A stretch of 64,000 nucleotides of DNA, from NCBI GenBank assembly GCA_030704615.1, contig CM060733.1, positions 48,608,001 through 48,672,000 on the forward strand. The letters run 5' to 3'. Positions within the stretch are counted from its first letter, which is position 1, and each line of letters begins with the position of its first letter. This DNA comes from Takakia lepidozioides (Eukaryota; Streptophyta; Takakiopsida; Takakiales; Takakiaceae). Position numbers and translations under genes: made by a program. Below, in pieces: positions 21,480 to 33,125 of the stretch. The notes beneath the pieces are model-generated. The model saw only the letters and a list, made by a program, of their open reading frames with translations. It searched no databases and had not been told where the DNA came from.

Positions 21480-24105
21480 CTTGCGGTCTTACTGGTTCTA
21501 CAAAGAAGAGGAAAGGCGAGGGGCCATACAAAGATAAGAGACAAATCAATCATGCGGGCAAGAAAGAGAGACAGTTAATTGTGGCAGATGGAACCTTGGA
21601 AGGTATTCATGTGAGAGTGTTGATAGACCCTGGGACAACATAAAACTTCTTATCTAGAAAGGCCTTGAAACTAGGACTCCCCTTAGATAAGGATGAAAGA
21701 GAAGAAGTAGAAATGTCAAATGGACATACAGAGGCCATTGAGACACTACCTAAAAACATAGAGTTGTCGATTGGTAAATATAGAGAAACCTTAGAATGAC
21801 GAGTGGTCAGACTGGCTCGATATGACGTAATATTATGCATGTCTTGGATAGAATCTCACAACCTGGATGTTGATTGGCGTCGAAAGATAGTCAAAACCCA
21901 GAAGTGGAAAATCGAATGGGGAGATCGAGTAAGGACACCATATCGAAACCTACCATCATTTGTTATAGGTACTACAGCTATATGTAAGAAAGACTTATTA
22001 TTTGTAGGTTTAATAAGACGTGGAAAATATGAAAAAAGACATGAGTGAGGTCCCTATAGAATTACAGAGTGTATTTAAAGAGTTCAAAGATGTCTTTCCA
22101 GATGACCTACCAGCATGGCTTCCGCCAAAGAGAAGAGTAGATCATAAGATTGAGATTGTTCCAAGTAGTACTATTTCTTGTAAAGTCCCTTATCGATTAG
22201 CACCAAACGAGTTGGAAGAATGTAAGACTCAAGTCGAGGACCTACTATCAAAATGCTTTATAAAACCAAGTGTATCCACGTATGGAGCGCCGGTGTTGTT
22301 TGTGAAGAAAAAATATGGAGCAATGCGCATGTGCATTGATTATCGAGCACTCAACCAGCAGACAGTGAAGAACAAGTACTCGTTACCACGCATGGACGAT
22401 CTATTTGACCAACTGTGAGGAGCAAAATACTTTACGAAGCTTGATCTGAAGAGTGGATACAACCTAATTCGAGTCGCTGATGAAGATGTATATAAGACCG
22501 CTTTCAGCACTAGGTATGGACATTTTGAATACATGGTTATGCCATTTGGTCTCACCAATGCCCCAGCCACATTCATGGGCCTCATGAATGATATCTTTCG
22601 CCCATTCTTAGATAGATTTGTGATAGTCTTTTTAGATGATATTATGATCTATAGTAACAGTTTTGTCGAACATAGAAACCACCTCAAACAAGTATTACAA
22701 GTTCTTCGTGAGAATCAGCTATATGCCAAAGCATCTAAATGTGAGTTTGGAAAATAAGAAGTAGATTATCTTGGGCATCGCGTGAGTAGGAAGAGAATTG
22801 AGGTAATGAGTGAGAAAATAAAAGCTATACAACAATGGATAGCCCCTGAAGACATTACCCAATTAAGGAGTTTTCTTGGTCTTACCAGATTCTACAAACG
22901 ATTTGTACGGGCATTCTCAAAGATTGCCCAACCATTGACAAATCTTTTGGACAAAGGAATTAGATGGAAGTGAGGTACAGAAGAGAAGTTAGCATTTCAA
23001 GCCTTGAAGGATGCGTTACTTCATGCCCCGATCTTGAAATGGTATGATCCGACAAGACTAATCAAGCTCTCGGTAGATGCGTTACCTGCGGAACAAAATT
23101 ACCATACAACCGAACGAGAAGAATTGGCCATTGTTTTGAACCCAAAACATTGGAAGCACTATCTTGGAGACAAAGAGTTCATAGTGGAGATAGACCATAA
23201 ACCGTTGGTGTATTTGGAGACACAGAAAGATCTATCGAAGAGACACATTCGTTGGGCGGAATGGCGACAACAATTTAATATGAAGATCGTCTATATGGAG
23301 GAAAAACGGCAATTGACGGATGCAATGACAAGGATGTCGCACATGAACACATTGACATAAATCCGATTGGTGGAACAAGATAGTGACGACTTCTAAAGAT
23401 GATGGGGAGATCGTGGACGCTAAAAAGAAGGGCAAAGTGACAGAAATTTGAGGGTTATTATTCAAGTAAGGTAAACTTTGGATCCCTGATGAACCTGCAT
23501 TGAAGACAGAAGTCTTGTTTGAAGCTCATGATACGGCGATAGCAGGACATGTTGGAGTTGAAAAAACATTCGAACAATTAAAACGAATATTTTATTGGCC
23601 GCGGATGCGAGACGAGGTGGAGGCGTACGTTCGAAGTTGCATGAAATGTCAACAAAACAAGTCAACTAACCGCAAGCCAGCAGGTCTCTTACAACCACTA
23701 TCAGTACCAAATAGACGTTGGGATCATATGAGCATGGATTTAGTTTGTGAGTTACCTCAAACCTCATCGGGATACGACACTATAGTGGTCTTTGTAGACA
23801 AATTGAGTAAGATGATACACTGCACTGCACCTGAACTAGCTCGACTATATCTAGAAGCGGTCTATTATCCTCATGGGCTATCTAAAGTTCTCATTACTGA
23901 CAGGGGTACCCAATTTACTAGCTTGTTTTGGAAAAGCTTATTTGGTCTTTTTAAAACCAAATTAGCTATGTCAACAGCCTATAATCCGGAGTCAGATGGA
24001 CAGACAGAGCGAGCGAATCGTACAATTGAAGACATGTTGCGGGTCTTTACGTTAGAAGAACAAGAAGAGTGGGATTGATTATTACCATTGGTAGAATTTT
24101 CATAC
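21480..24105 (+). pseudogene. pol of gypsy A (protease, RT, RNase H, integrase)
   Basis: Protease: LIDPGTT in place of the usual DSGAT, followed by a TAA. Reverse transcriptase: [20 protein letters not shown] then [25 protein letters not shown], and the active site [12 protein letters not shown]. RNase H: EREELAIV, then IDHKPLVYL. Integrase: a His/Cys zinc-binding start (GHVGVEKTFEQ..YWPRM, CMKCQQ), then MDLVCELP, ITDRGTQF and SDGQTERANRTIE, which supply the D,D,E triad. At least five stops (TAA, TGA, TGA, TAA, TGA) interrupt it, so it is inactive. Confidence 0.85.
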
Positions 24106-24115
24106 AATAACTCGG

Positions 24116-25129
24116 TCAACGCGTCATGGTGGTGGTGGATAGGTTTAGTAAAATGGGCCATTTCATCCCCACCAAGGAGACGACAACGCGCAAGAGACGG
24201 GGCGACTTTACTTCGTCCACGTCTTCAAGCATCATGGACTCCCGAAGGATAATGTCTCGGACCGCGATCCAAAGTTTACGAGTAAATTTTGGAGGGCACT
24301 TTGGAAGAAGATGGGGACGAGGCTCAAGATGAGCACCGCCTTCCGACCTACGACGAGGGTGAATTCCGTGGTGAAGCAGATCTTGCGGAATTACGTGTCG
24401 GCAGATCAATCGGACTTGGTGGAGCATTTGGATGCGGCAGAGTTCTGTTATAATAACACAAAACACTCCGCAACGGGAGTTTCCCCTTTCGTATTGGTCT
24501 ATGGAAAAGCACCTCTGGTGCCGACAAGTTGGGCCGCCCAAGACGTTGAGGAACTGGCAGCAGCAGCGGTGCTGGAAGAACGCGAGCGTTTGTTGAAGCT
24601 CGCAAAGTACAACATTGCCAAAGCTAGGAAACAGTATGAACAGCAGACGAATCGGAAGCGGAGGGAAGTTAAGTTTGAGGCAGGCACGGAGGTCTGGTTG
24701 AACATCAAGAATTTCCGACTACCTCCGGAAGTGAGTCCGAAGTTCGTATCTCCGTATGCGGGATCCTTTCGCATCCGGAAAGTTATGAATGAGGATGTGT
24801 ATGAATTGGAACTGCCGGCAAACAGCAAGGTGCATCCGGTATTCCACGTCTCCCTTTTGAAGCCTTACTTCAAAGATGAAGCGCGTCCGAATCGGCATCA
24901 AGTGTTGCGTCCGCCACCTGTGCTTTTGGATCATGAAAATGAACCTGAGTACGAGGTGGAGGCAGTGCTTAAGTCGAGGAGGTTCAAGAATCGAGAAACG
25001 GAGTATCTCGTGAAATGGAAGGGCTATCATCATGTGGAGGCATCTTGGGTGCGTGCCTCAGAAATGGGAAACGCATCCGAGGCGGTTGCAGCTTTCGAAG
25101 GGCGACCTCAAAAGCGGAAGAAACGTTGA
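24116..25129 (+). pseudogene. Integrase core to chromodomain of element B, truncated
   Basis: Reads VVVDRFSKMGHFIPTKET, then a frameshifted segment around the second Asp, then the integrase C-terminal region (TSWAAQDVEEL, EVWLNIKNFRLP, FRIRKVMNEDVYELELP, HPVFHVSLLKPYF). It ends in a chromodomain (EYEVEAVLKSRRF..ETEYLVKWKGYHHVEASWV). Chromodomains direct such integrases to modified histones. The Glu region of the catalytic triad is damaged (RPTTRVNSVVKQI, where the other copy has TDGQTEKANSVV). It ends in TGA. Confidence 0.85.
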
Positions 25130-26034
25130 TGGGGACATCAACCTTGGATCGTGGGGGAGGAAATGCATGCTTAGTCCGGCTTAGCTAACTCAGGAATCCG
25201 ATTGCAAAAACTTGTATTGTACAAATTTTGTTATAAATGAAATGGTTTCCAAATGTTGTGCGTCCTATTTTGTTTGGAATGGTGATGCATGGTATGGTTG
25301 GCTAGTGTGTAGAATGCATGTTAGCTTACAAAAGTGGGAGAGGTAAATTGGATTAATCGTGTGTTTGCGTAGTGCCGAAATCGGGTGACTCCCATCCAAG
25401 GGGCAAGGAAACTTGTGCCTTCCTTGGGAGTTCACGTGCTAGTGCGCACCTGACGCGTGTGCATACTATAACTGCGCTACCGAGGGGGTTGCCTTGTAGT
25501 GCGGGCTAACGCAGAAGCTACGTGCTTCCGTTCACGTACTATAATCGTGTAGCCTCGGGACGAAATCGTAGTGCGGCTTCGGCATGTTCCCGTACCTCAA
25601 GCCAACATTCCAAGGCGGACCCAATTGTAGTGATTGGGGCGCATGGTTAGTCCAAGGTTATCTTCCTAGTAAAAAAGGGTTCAAGGTGAACCCTTACTTA
25701 AGGTGATGCCAAAAGTGACATCATGAGCGGTCGCAAGTAATGTTGTTGCAGTAAGGCGATTCAATCCTTGGGGAGGATCGTTCCTTGACCTTGAAGTAGG
25801 CCAAGAAGAGTGCACTGGGAGGAGCTTGAGAGGCTCCACCCTTGGCCGGGACTTGGAGGAAGTCGGCCGAACTAGCTAGTGGAGAGTAGAGTCAAGTGTG
25901 GGGTTTGGTTCTTTGCCATGGGACGCCATGGTACGGAAACAAACTCCTTGATGTGGGACGCCACAACTTGGATGTTCGTTTCTACAAAATGGACAAGTCG
26001 ATGAGGACATCGACTCCCTGTTGGTAAGGGTGTG
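25130..26034 (+). other. 3' untranslated region of element B
   Basis: About 900 bp between the chromodomain stop and the LTR, repeated with high similarity at 47069-47968. It ends in TTGGTAAGGGTGTG, the probable polypurine tract (TTGGTAGGGGTGTG in the other copy). It holds no open frame of note. Confidence 0.7.
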
Positions 26035-26761
26035 TGTCGCGGCCCTTTGCCTTGAGGGCAGGGGGGTCGGGACGCAGGAGGGGCTGCCCCTGTGGTGGGG
26101 GCAGTGGCAGCAATAGGTACGGGGGGCTGAAGCACCCTTGAGTGCCCAAGGCACTCAAGGAGGTGGAGGCGCTCACTAGGTGGAGCCCCGCACACCGGGT
26201 TGCGGTGGGGGTGGCTCCACAAGGGGTGGAGGTAGCTTAGTGGGACTTAGTGGGGGTGGCATAGGACTCACCATGGGCCGGAGACCTTGTGGTGGGAGTC
26301 GTGGGGAGTCTTGGGACTCACCACGGTCCAATGGGGCCGTGGTGGGTGGGCCAAGACTCACCGCGACTCATCACTGGGAATCGAGGGTCTTCGTGGTGGT
26401 TCGCCATAAATGGCATGGTTGTTTGTGAAACCCCCGCGGACAGTCACAGAAGTATATATAGGGAGTAGTAACCCCGAGAATGGTGCAAGCCCGTTGGTGA
26501 CCAAAAAACTAGTGAGTAAGCGAGTGAGCCGGAAAGCGACCAAGGAGTGGGGAGCTATTCCGGACTGCCATCTACCAAAGGGAATTTCCACTAGGTCCAA
26601 ATTGGTGGAGGGTCTGGTGGAAGAGTAAAGGGGGACCGTTATGTCCCGGTGAGCAGCCGAAGCTTCAAGTTGGCCCGGCGGCCAGGTTGGGAGTTAGGCA
26701 CGTGCATCAAAGCGAGTAACTATGACTTGAAGGGGAGCTTTCCGAAGTGAGATGCGCGACA
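26035..26761 (+). repeat. LTR of element B (3' LTR of truncated copy)
   Basis: Starts TGTCGCGGCC and ends GCGCGACA, giving inverted TGTCGCG/CGCGACA ends. The same about 725-bp sequence occurs at 41951-42671, 47969-48693 and 49861-50585. A TATATATA box with a downstream GGGAGTAG lies near 26453, a plausible core promoter. Confidence 0.9.
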
Positions 26762-26812
26762 ACACCTCTTCCGCACCATGCCGGAAATGTTCGTCACTTG
26801 AAGGCACAAACA

Positions 26813-27180
26813 CAAATGTGTACTGCAAGGTGTTTTATACTGCCGATGTTCATGTAGCTGAATTCTTTAGGAATCATTTTGCTACTCCCATGCCAACAAC
26901 ATCAGGTCCACTGGGACTGCCATATTCCGAATTCCGTATCAGCCACCACGGATATAAAACCAGGAATTTCGCACAAAATCTCCAATTCATTCAATTTATG
27001 GTGCGCCATGGCTGCAGCCTACAAGCTGGCCGGGATGGCTGATACGTTCGCTTGAACATGACAGTCTCAAATGACCTGATGTTGTTGGCATAAGAATAAC
27101 AAAAAGAGTACTACAGAATTCAGCTAGAGGAACAATAATAGCATGAAACACCTTACCGTAAATATGATTGTTGACATTGG
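26813..27180. repeat. Foldback element, copy 2
   Basis: The left arm (about 26813-26950) and the reverse complement of the right arm (about 27030-27180) match each other and both arms of the element at 9629-10100. Shared blocks are AAGGTGTTT.ATAC, GTAGCTGAATTCT, ATGCCAACAACATCAGGTC and CGTATCAGCCA. All four arms translate to a similar peptide (KVFxTxxVxVAEF..MPTTSG), so the family may derive from a coding segment. Confidence 0.65.
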
Positions 27181-27248
27181 TTGTGATAGCTCCAATCAAT
27201 AAAGAACTCGCACCATCAGTTGCGCTCCTGCAGCAGCACCGGTCCCCC

Positions 27249-27808
27249 GAATAAATAAAGTTCCGTTGTAAATAATAAATTGCATACGCTCGAACCTCAC
27301 AGATGTTATGTTCATTGTCAATAAAACCGGCCGTGTATTGTGTCACTGTTTGTAATTTCGAATGTTTCAATGTTTCTAACAGAGTACTGAGAAAATGATA
27401 TATCGGTTCCGTACGAGTTAGACAACAAACGTTCCATATCTCATTCAAATGTCGACACTACCATTAGTGGCATGGATACAAAACTAATAGGTGTACATGC
27501 GACCTCCGGACGTTCAAGTAGACCATTCGCTGGACCTAGTATCAAACGTTCGGACTTCGGAGGCCGCATGTGCCCCTATTAGTTTCCGATCCATGCCTCT
27601 CATGGTAGTGTCGCACATCCGACTGAGATGTGAGACGTTTGTTATTTAACTCCTACGGAACTAATACATCGTTTTCTCAGAACCCTAGCGAAAATGTTGG
27701 AACATTACAAATATAAACAGTGAGACAATACACAAACCATTTATGTTGCGATGACAGGTGTCAGGATCGAGCATATGCAATGTAGTATTTACAATGGGAC
27801 TATTTATT
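27249..27808. repeat. Long inverted repeat, arms about 265 bp
   Basis: The left arm 27249-27514 and the reverse complement of the right arm 27546-27808 align along their whole length with scattered mismatches. Shared blocks include GTAAATA.TA.ATTGCATA.GCTCGA.CC, GTGTATTGT.TCACTGTTT, GAGAAAA.GAT.TAT..GTTCCGTA, CGACACTACCAT and AAACTAATAGG. The loop is about 30 bp. A transcript would fold into a long imperfect hairpin. There is no coding signal. Confidence 0.7.
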
Positions 27809-27889
27809 ACATGCACGATCAAAATTGAGTTCTGTCTTCATAAAAGAACCATTGTATCGCCACAAATCTCATATCTACGAAACTATGGT

Positions 27890-28589
27890 CTACTCCGTCC
27901 TATATACGTCTTTCGGCTCAGGCCAATTGAATGGCTTGCCCATAAACCGAAGTACTTCATGGGCTAATGTAACTCTCTCATTCTTGTTGTTGTCGTACAA
28001 CCTTTGTAGCATTGAATGCCAACAACCTCCCGTAAATTGGTCCTCGAACATACTTTCATTATAATGAGCACCACCATTTATTCGTACTGTTATCTTCCCA
28101 ACGACAAAGGCCTCCGACATCATGTCCTGGGGGGGAGGGGATGACATTCGCATTGAAAATCGATGCAAATATCTTTTTCCACCCACCATCTTTTCGCGAG
28201 TTCCCGGTCCAGCTTGTCTTGGTTTTCAAACTAGTACAGCGAGGTTTTGCGTATGCCCAATGGGGTGGCTAAGCCCCAATCACATACCCCAATCTTGATC
28301 TCCTCGGTGCCATCTGGAAAATGCAACAAGATGTTGTCAGGGGACAAGTCGTTGTGCAGGGCACCATTATTATGGATAGCATCCATGATGCACACCAGTG
28401 CCCATGCAAGTTTACTGCGCACTTTCCGGAAATGAAGCAAGCGATCGCATTCCTAATACTCTGCTTCCGTTCCCATTTGTTCCAAAATCACCCTGTTGTC
28501 CGAATCATTGCCTCATTTTATGTCAAGGTTCATCATGTCGCGTATTGTCCCCCCATTCCACCAGCAAGTGTAACACTCTACCTCACATG
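27890..28589 (-). pseudogene. Protein kinase-like gene, C-terminal segment (C-lobe)
   Basis: Minus-strand frame continuous with the segment at 41296-41950 once element C is removed. It shows WWNGGTIRDMM (hinge/alpha-D like), then a catalytic loop LHNDLSPDNILLHF (HNDLxxxN in place of HRDLKxxN) and an activation-loop start VCDWGLA (DWG in place of DFG). It keeps the catalytic Asp, the loop Asn and the metal-binding Asp. In-frame TGA, TAG and TAG and a frameshift near 28130 break it. The last block (HSMLQRLYDNNKNERVTLAHEVLRFMG) resembles a kinase C-lobe end. It ends at a TAG. Confidence 0.7.
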
Positions 28590-29599
28590 TGTCGCGCGGC
28601 TTTTACTCACCCATCCCTTCGCTATCCGAGGCGGAAACTCCAAGATAGAAGAGTTGGAAATCTCTAAGTACTCAGCCCGCGCAGAACAATCAGTCATGAC
28701 CTACAGCTAGTGTATCATGGGGGTGTTTCCTATTTGTTTCCTTTTCCGCATTCATCTTAGCTACCTTACCATTGATAATTAAGTATCAGTTTGCTTCATC
28801 AATTTATCGGTTTCCTTACTCCTCCATTCAATCCACAGCTTCACTCAGATCTCTCTACACAGTGTGATTGTATCGTATAAGTATCAGATTATGATTTATC
28901 AGGTATCAGGCCGAATCCATTATGTCTTTAATCTGCTCTACAATATCACTCTAGCTTTGCATATGACAAGCATCTACTAATCCTCTTTTCTCCTTCATCG
29001 TGCTCTCCGATCTCCGCTCCCGCCTGTCTCCGAAGTCCTCCCCGAATAATGATCCCCTTCCTATTCCCCGTTCTTCCCTTTATCCTCCTATCCGCGGTTC
29101 TAACCGTTTCCCTCTCTAACCGTCGTATGTGAACTAACATGTTCCCTTCACTGGTGTTGTTCCCCACAGTCGTTCCCTGTCCTACTCTTCGTTCCCTATT
29201 ATCGTGACAGCTGTGTCAAGCGGTGACTGGCTGTGTTTGGCTGTGTCGGGCTGTGACTGGCTGTGTGGCTGTGCCGGGCTGTGACTGGCTGTGTGGGCTG
29301 TGTCTGCTGTGACGACTGTGACGGGCTGTGTGGGCTGTGTGGGCTGTGACGACTGTGACGGCTGTGTGGGCTGTGACGACTGTGACGGGCTGTGTTGGCT
29401 GTGTGGGCTGTGACGACTGTGACGGGCTGTGTTGGCTGTGTGGGCTGTGACTGCTGTGTCGGCTGTGTGGGCTATGTAACCCCCCTCTACAGTGCGCTGC
29501 TGTCACCCCTAAGGTTCCTGTTTGTCTCAGTCTGTGCAAAAATTAAGGGTACCCTACAGATCCCGTATAAGTGTCTAAGTCCCCTACAGTCCTCTAACA
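28590..29599 (-). repeat. 3' LTR of element C (1010 bp)
   Basis: On the minus strand it begins TGTTAGAGG and ends GCGCGACA. It matches the right LTR closely but is about 106 bp longer, mainly because its GGCTGTG repeat tract (about 29207-29475) has more units. Confidence 0.92.
29207..29475. repeat. GCTGTG-type minisatellite in the LTR
   Basis: Dense tandem variants of GGCTGTGTG, GGCTGTGACGACTGTGACG and similar. The tract is about 170 bp in the right LTR (41003-41170) and about 270 bp here. A related array lies inside the element at 33880-34130. Confidence 0.9.
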
Positions 29600-29622
29600 T
29601 TACCCCTTCCCCCCTCAAAAAG
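29600..29622 (-). other. Polypurine tract of element C
   Basis: The minus strand reads CTTTTTGAGGGGGGAAGGGGTAA directly before the LTR start TGTTAG. This is the primer for plus-strand DNA synthesis. Confidence 0.85.
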
Positions 29623-29639
29623 CCGTGTCCTCACGGTTT

Positions 29640-32600
29640 TTACTGTTTCCGAGTAGCAACCCTTTGTGAGTGAGCACCTTGTTGACGTTGAGAGTTTCGT
29701 GGTGGGCTGTGTGTACGAGCCCGAGGTCTGTCTCTGGTTGATGGAGATGGTTGATCACTACCTGGATAAGTGAGGCCTTCTGGAGGTTGATATCGAGGTA
29801 ATCTTTCTGGCATAGGAGATCCCCTTTGTTTCTTCTCTTCCATCTGAATTGCATAGTCTTCTCCCATGTCAAAAGAATTTTGTGAAGAAACAGTTGTATC
29901 AGAATCCTCATCGCCTCTCAGGTGTTTTAATTTTCGAACTTTTTGTGGAATCATCTGGGGCATACAATGCTGTCCTACCATGTCTGGAAGTTTGCATTTT
30001 ACAACCTGGTGTAACCGTTGAACAGCAAAATTGGTGTAGACACTGAGCTCTTTGTCTGTCCAGATGAGTGGGGTACCAATTACTGGTGCCGCGTGCAAGT
30101 ATTTCCATGCGATATGTCCCTTATAGAAAATGTCATCAAGTCCGAATTTCTGTGTTGACAAATTGTTGCAGGCTGCTTGAAACCATGAACGAATTTGAGA
30201 ATCCTTTTGTATCATAACTTTTGGGTCATATAGGTACATATGAGGTGGCACCGAAGGTAATACCCAATGATCTCCACTGGAGTAACTTTGAAAGCGTGCT
30301 TGCATCTTTTGTTGCTCTATGTGGTAACGTATCAGGAAACAAGCAGCGTAGTATAGCCCGCACCCCATGACAATACTTGCTATCTCCTTGGTCTTGGTAT
30401 AAATGAGTCCATGTACAACCTGGAAAGCAACCAATTCCCTCAACATGGTACCTGCCTCGTGCCAGTATTGTGCAAAGTGATGATCTTCAATATGTCGATT
30501 GTTTGGAAGAACTTTAGTCCTGGTTGCCACTGGCAGCCAGATACGCATGATTTGGTAGTAATGTGCGAATGACTGCGGAGGACTAAATTCTTTCCAAGCC
30601 AAATCCAACATGATGGGAATTTGGTTGAAGGGCATAATCATAGCCCTACTGTACTCCCTGGCAGCTGGAGTTTTAGGTGGGTTAAAAGCTGCATTGCCCA
30701 TACCTCCGGCTGTGGTGGCTGTGGTGTGGTTGTAGTAACCACAGGTTCAGCTACTGGTACACTGACCTGTTGTGGTGGTGGTGGTATTGGTTCCTGTACC
30801 ATTGGCATCTCCTGCACCTCCTGTGAAGACTGAAAAGCCAGAGTTCTGGCTTGCAAATAAGAAGCCATTAGCTGTTCCTGAGGGATATAGACTCTTTGGT
30901 CGATGTTTGAAGTGAGGTCTTCCACTTGAGTCTGGAGTCCGTCTACATCCTCTTGTAACTCTGCTATCCTACTATAGACATTGTCTATAGTAGTTGTGGC
31001 AATGTTCTGCACCTGCAGTCTGAGCTCATTCATCTCGCTTTGGGTGAGCTTCCGTGGGCTTTTGCCCTCTACTGGCCCTTGTGCTAACCAGACCTGCATA
31101 AGGCTGTTATCCACCAAGCTGCTTGTGGTTCCCCTGAGAGTTTGCTCCTCTCTTAGCTTATACAATTCCAACTGCTGTTGTAAAGCCTTCATGCGCTTCG
31201 CCTGTGGCTCAACCAATTGCGCATAGGCAGCAAGTAGATTATTGGCTTCTTTCGAAGCCTTGTTACTGACCGCGATTTCATTTCTATTGGCCACGATGGT
31301 TTGTTGCAACTCCACGATGTATTTCTCATTCTCAGCTTCCATCTGCCTGTATTGCTTGAAAGTATCTTCATTGCGACAGATTGTATTCTTCATATCGACA
31401 ATGAGTTTCATGTGCTCCACATTCTCTTCTTCTGCCTTCGTACATTTTTCCGCTTGACTGTTTATTTCTTTTGTTGATTGGTCAAGCATAGTTGTAAATG
31501 TAGCGCATTGTATCTCCATCCTGTTATGCACTGTCTGCAACTCCGTATGTAGTGCATTCAGTTCTTGCAACTTGCTTTCATGCTGCACCTGCATTTGGTA
31601 TAGCTGTTGCTTATGTGCTTCGTGCAACTGGTCTTGCGCAAGGCCTGCCTCAATCAATTGTTGCTTGGCCAATTGCAAAGCCATTTCTGTATTGGCCAAG
31701 TCCTGCTTCATCTTGAGAGTGACCTCTTCATCGACCTTGTTTGAACACTCAGTGGCAAGTCGAGCCTCAAACTCCTTCCTGAGTTCTTCTTTCAAGGCTG
31801 TCAATTGGGTAATTGGAACATGGGTTTTGACATAAGTCCCCAACAAATTAAGTGTCCTGCCTATGGAATTCATCAGCATTGCCTGTTGAGGGTCATCATG
31901 GTGAGGTTGCTGCTGTTCCTCCCGATCTTCAACAGTATGATGTCTCACTAACCATTCAGACCATTGTCCCACCGGATTTTCTTCCTGAACTACTTCATTT
32001 ATGACCGGTGCTACAGTGTCATGGCCTTCCGCCTGTGGTACCTCGACACAGGTGTGTGCATTATATGTACCTCAGGATTTTCTCTTGGGCAACTGTTGCA
32101 CCTCTGGGATTTCTGTCTGCTTGACCAGACCAGAATATTCATAGAGAAGGTCCCCTTTTCTCTATTTCCGCCACTATCTGTTCTGTAGTTGGAATATCTA
32201 TCCCTTCACTTTCCAAATCTATTATTTCGGGAGCTGCATGGATAACTTGTGACCTTGTGACAAGTCGTTCAAGTGGCTGTGTTGGTTGTGATGCAGAAGT
32301 AACTTCTTCCTCCCTCTCTGAAGGTCCTGCTTCCAGTAATAACATTCTTTTTGTGCTGCTGTGCCCCTTCCTGGTCATGAGCTTGGGAAACATTATCATG
32401 CGGAATCCGTGAAGCCAGTGGATCCGCCACTACAGTCTTTCCCCTTCTCTGCCTCTTAGTCTCGGGTTGTGCTGCTAGTCCACCCTCACTGTGTGAAGAG
32501 CCTTGCTCTTCCATTGCAGTTGTTTCTGGCTCAAACACTCCCATTTCCTTCCTTTCTTGTGCATTAAGTATGCCAGAACTAAGGATTATTTGAGCAATGA

Positions 32601-33125
32601 TTGGGCCAGACACTATGATAGGAGATTTTTGCGGTAGTACCTTGTAATCTTTTCATCTCCTCTACCAGTGCGTTGTACATTATGTCCGCCCATGGTACCT
32701 CTTGTCCCTTCAAGCCTTTGAGGATTTCCTCTGTGAAGGATCTGCTCAAATATTGTTGGTTCTGTTTCAGGGCAATCAGAACGTTCAATACTTGGCCTAT
32801 GTCTTTTAACCCTGGGTACACAGCTTTGGTACAAGCATAACCCTGAGTTTTAAAGAAACTCCCTTCTTGGAATAAATCCCCTATTTGCAGTCTTTCCTCT
32901 GTGTTCCTCCACATACACATGACCTTCTGGCAATCGAAACAATTGCTGGAGGTATAGGGGAGTAATCATTAATTCAACTCCCTTCACCGTTGTTGTTCCT
33001 GTCTTTGGCTCAAAGTTCTGCAAAAATTGTAACATGTACTGTCTATGGTGTAGTGTCCAATCCATGCTTTGCAATCCTTCCAATCTCAGCTCCTTCAGTA
33101 TCTTTATCGCCTGTGGGGTAGCCAT
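29640..33125 (-). pseudogene. Extra coding region of element C downstream of integrase
   Basis: Begins MATPQAIKILKELRLEG at 33125 and ends near RVATRKQ at 29640, about 1,150 codons over several frames. Shifts lie near 32920, 32600, 32350 and 30690, and a TGA near 32070. The N-terminal part (TTTVKGVELMITPLYLQQLFRLPEG) vaguely resembles the plant-transposon domain found in late reading frames of Athila/Tat elements; this is a weak inference. The middle (about 31000-31900) is a long coiled coil rich in Gln, Glu and Leu, then a Pro/Gln/Val-rich linker. The C-terminal part (EFSPPQSFAHYYQIMRIWLP..FQAACNNLS) ends in a basic Arg/Ser/Pro tail. No envelope signal or membrane span is seen. Confidence 0.6.

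Larger units (their letters stand above)
20408..24110 (+). mobile_element. Gypsy element A (chromovirus-like), decayed, LTRs not found
   Basis: Gag, protease, RT, RNase H and integrase follow in Ty3/gypsy order on one strand, all broken by stops and frameshifts. The integrase breaks off about 30 bases past the catalytic core and joins a different gypsy element at about 24115. The missing C-terminus, 3' LTR and 5' LTR mean it is an internal fragment. RT and integrase sequence resemble chromovirus types, but without the chromodomain this is not certain. Confidence 0.85.
24116..26761 (+). mobile_element. 5'-truncated copy of gypsy element B (integrase to 3' LTR)
   Basis: Matches the 3' part of the full-length element at 41951-48693 from the integrase core through the chromodomain, the roughly 900-bp 3' untranslated region and the LTR. 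The left edge is an abrupt junction inside gypsy A. No duplication is found between the two ends (GTGTG before the LTR, ACACC after it), as expected for a truncated or recombined copy. Confidence 0.85.

Noticed and set aside
26176-26628. Gly/Pro-rich open frames in the B LTRs (also near 42115, 48112 and 49817)
   Set aside because: They are present only inside LTR copies on both strands, caused by GGTGG/CCACC-rich composition.
28946-29167. Small minus-strand frame (MGNNTSEGNM..), also at 40748-40963
   Set aside because: It lies entirely within both LTRs of element C, differs in its reading between them, and has no domain. LTR sequence is the simpler reading.
29216-29539. His/Ser/Gln-rich repeat protein in the LTR, also at 40978-41235
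   Set aside because: It is a translation of the GCTGTG minisatellite.
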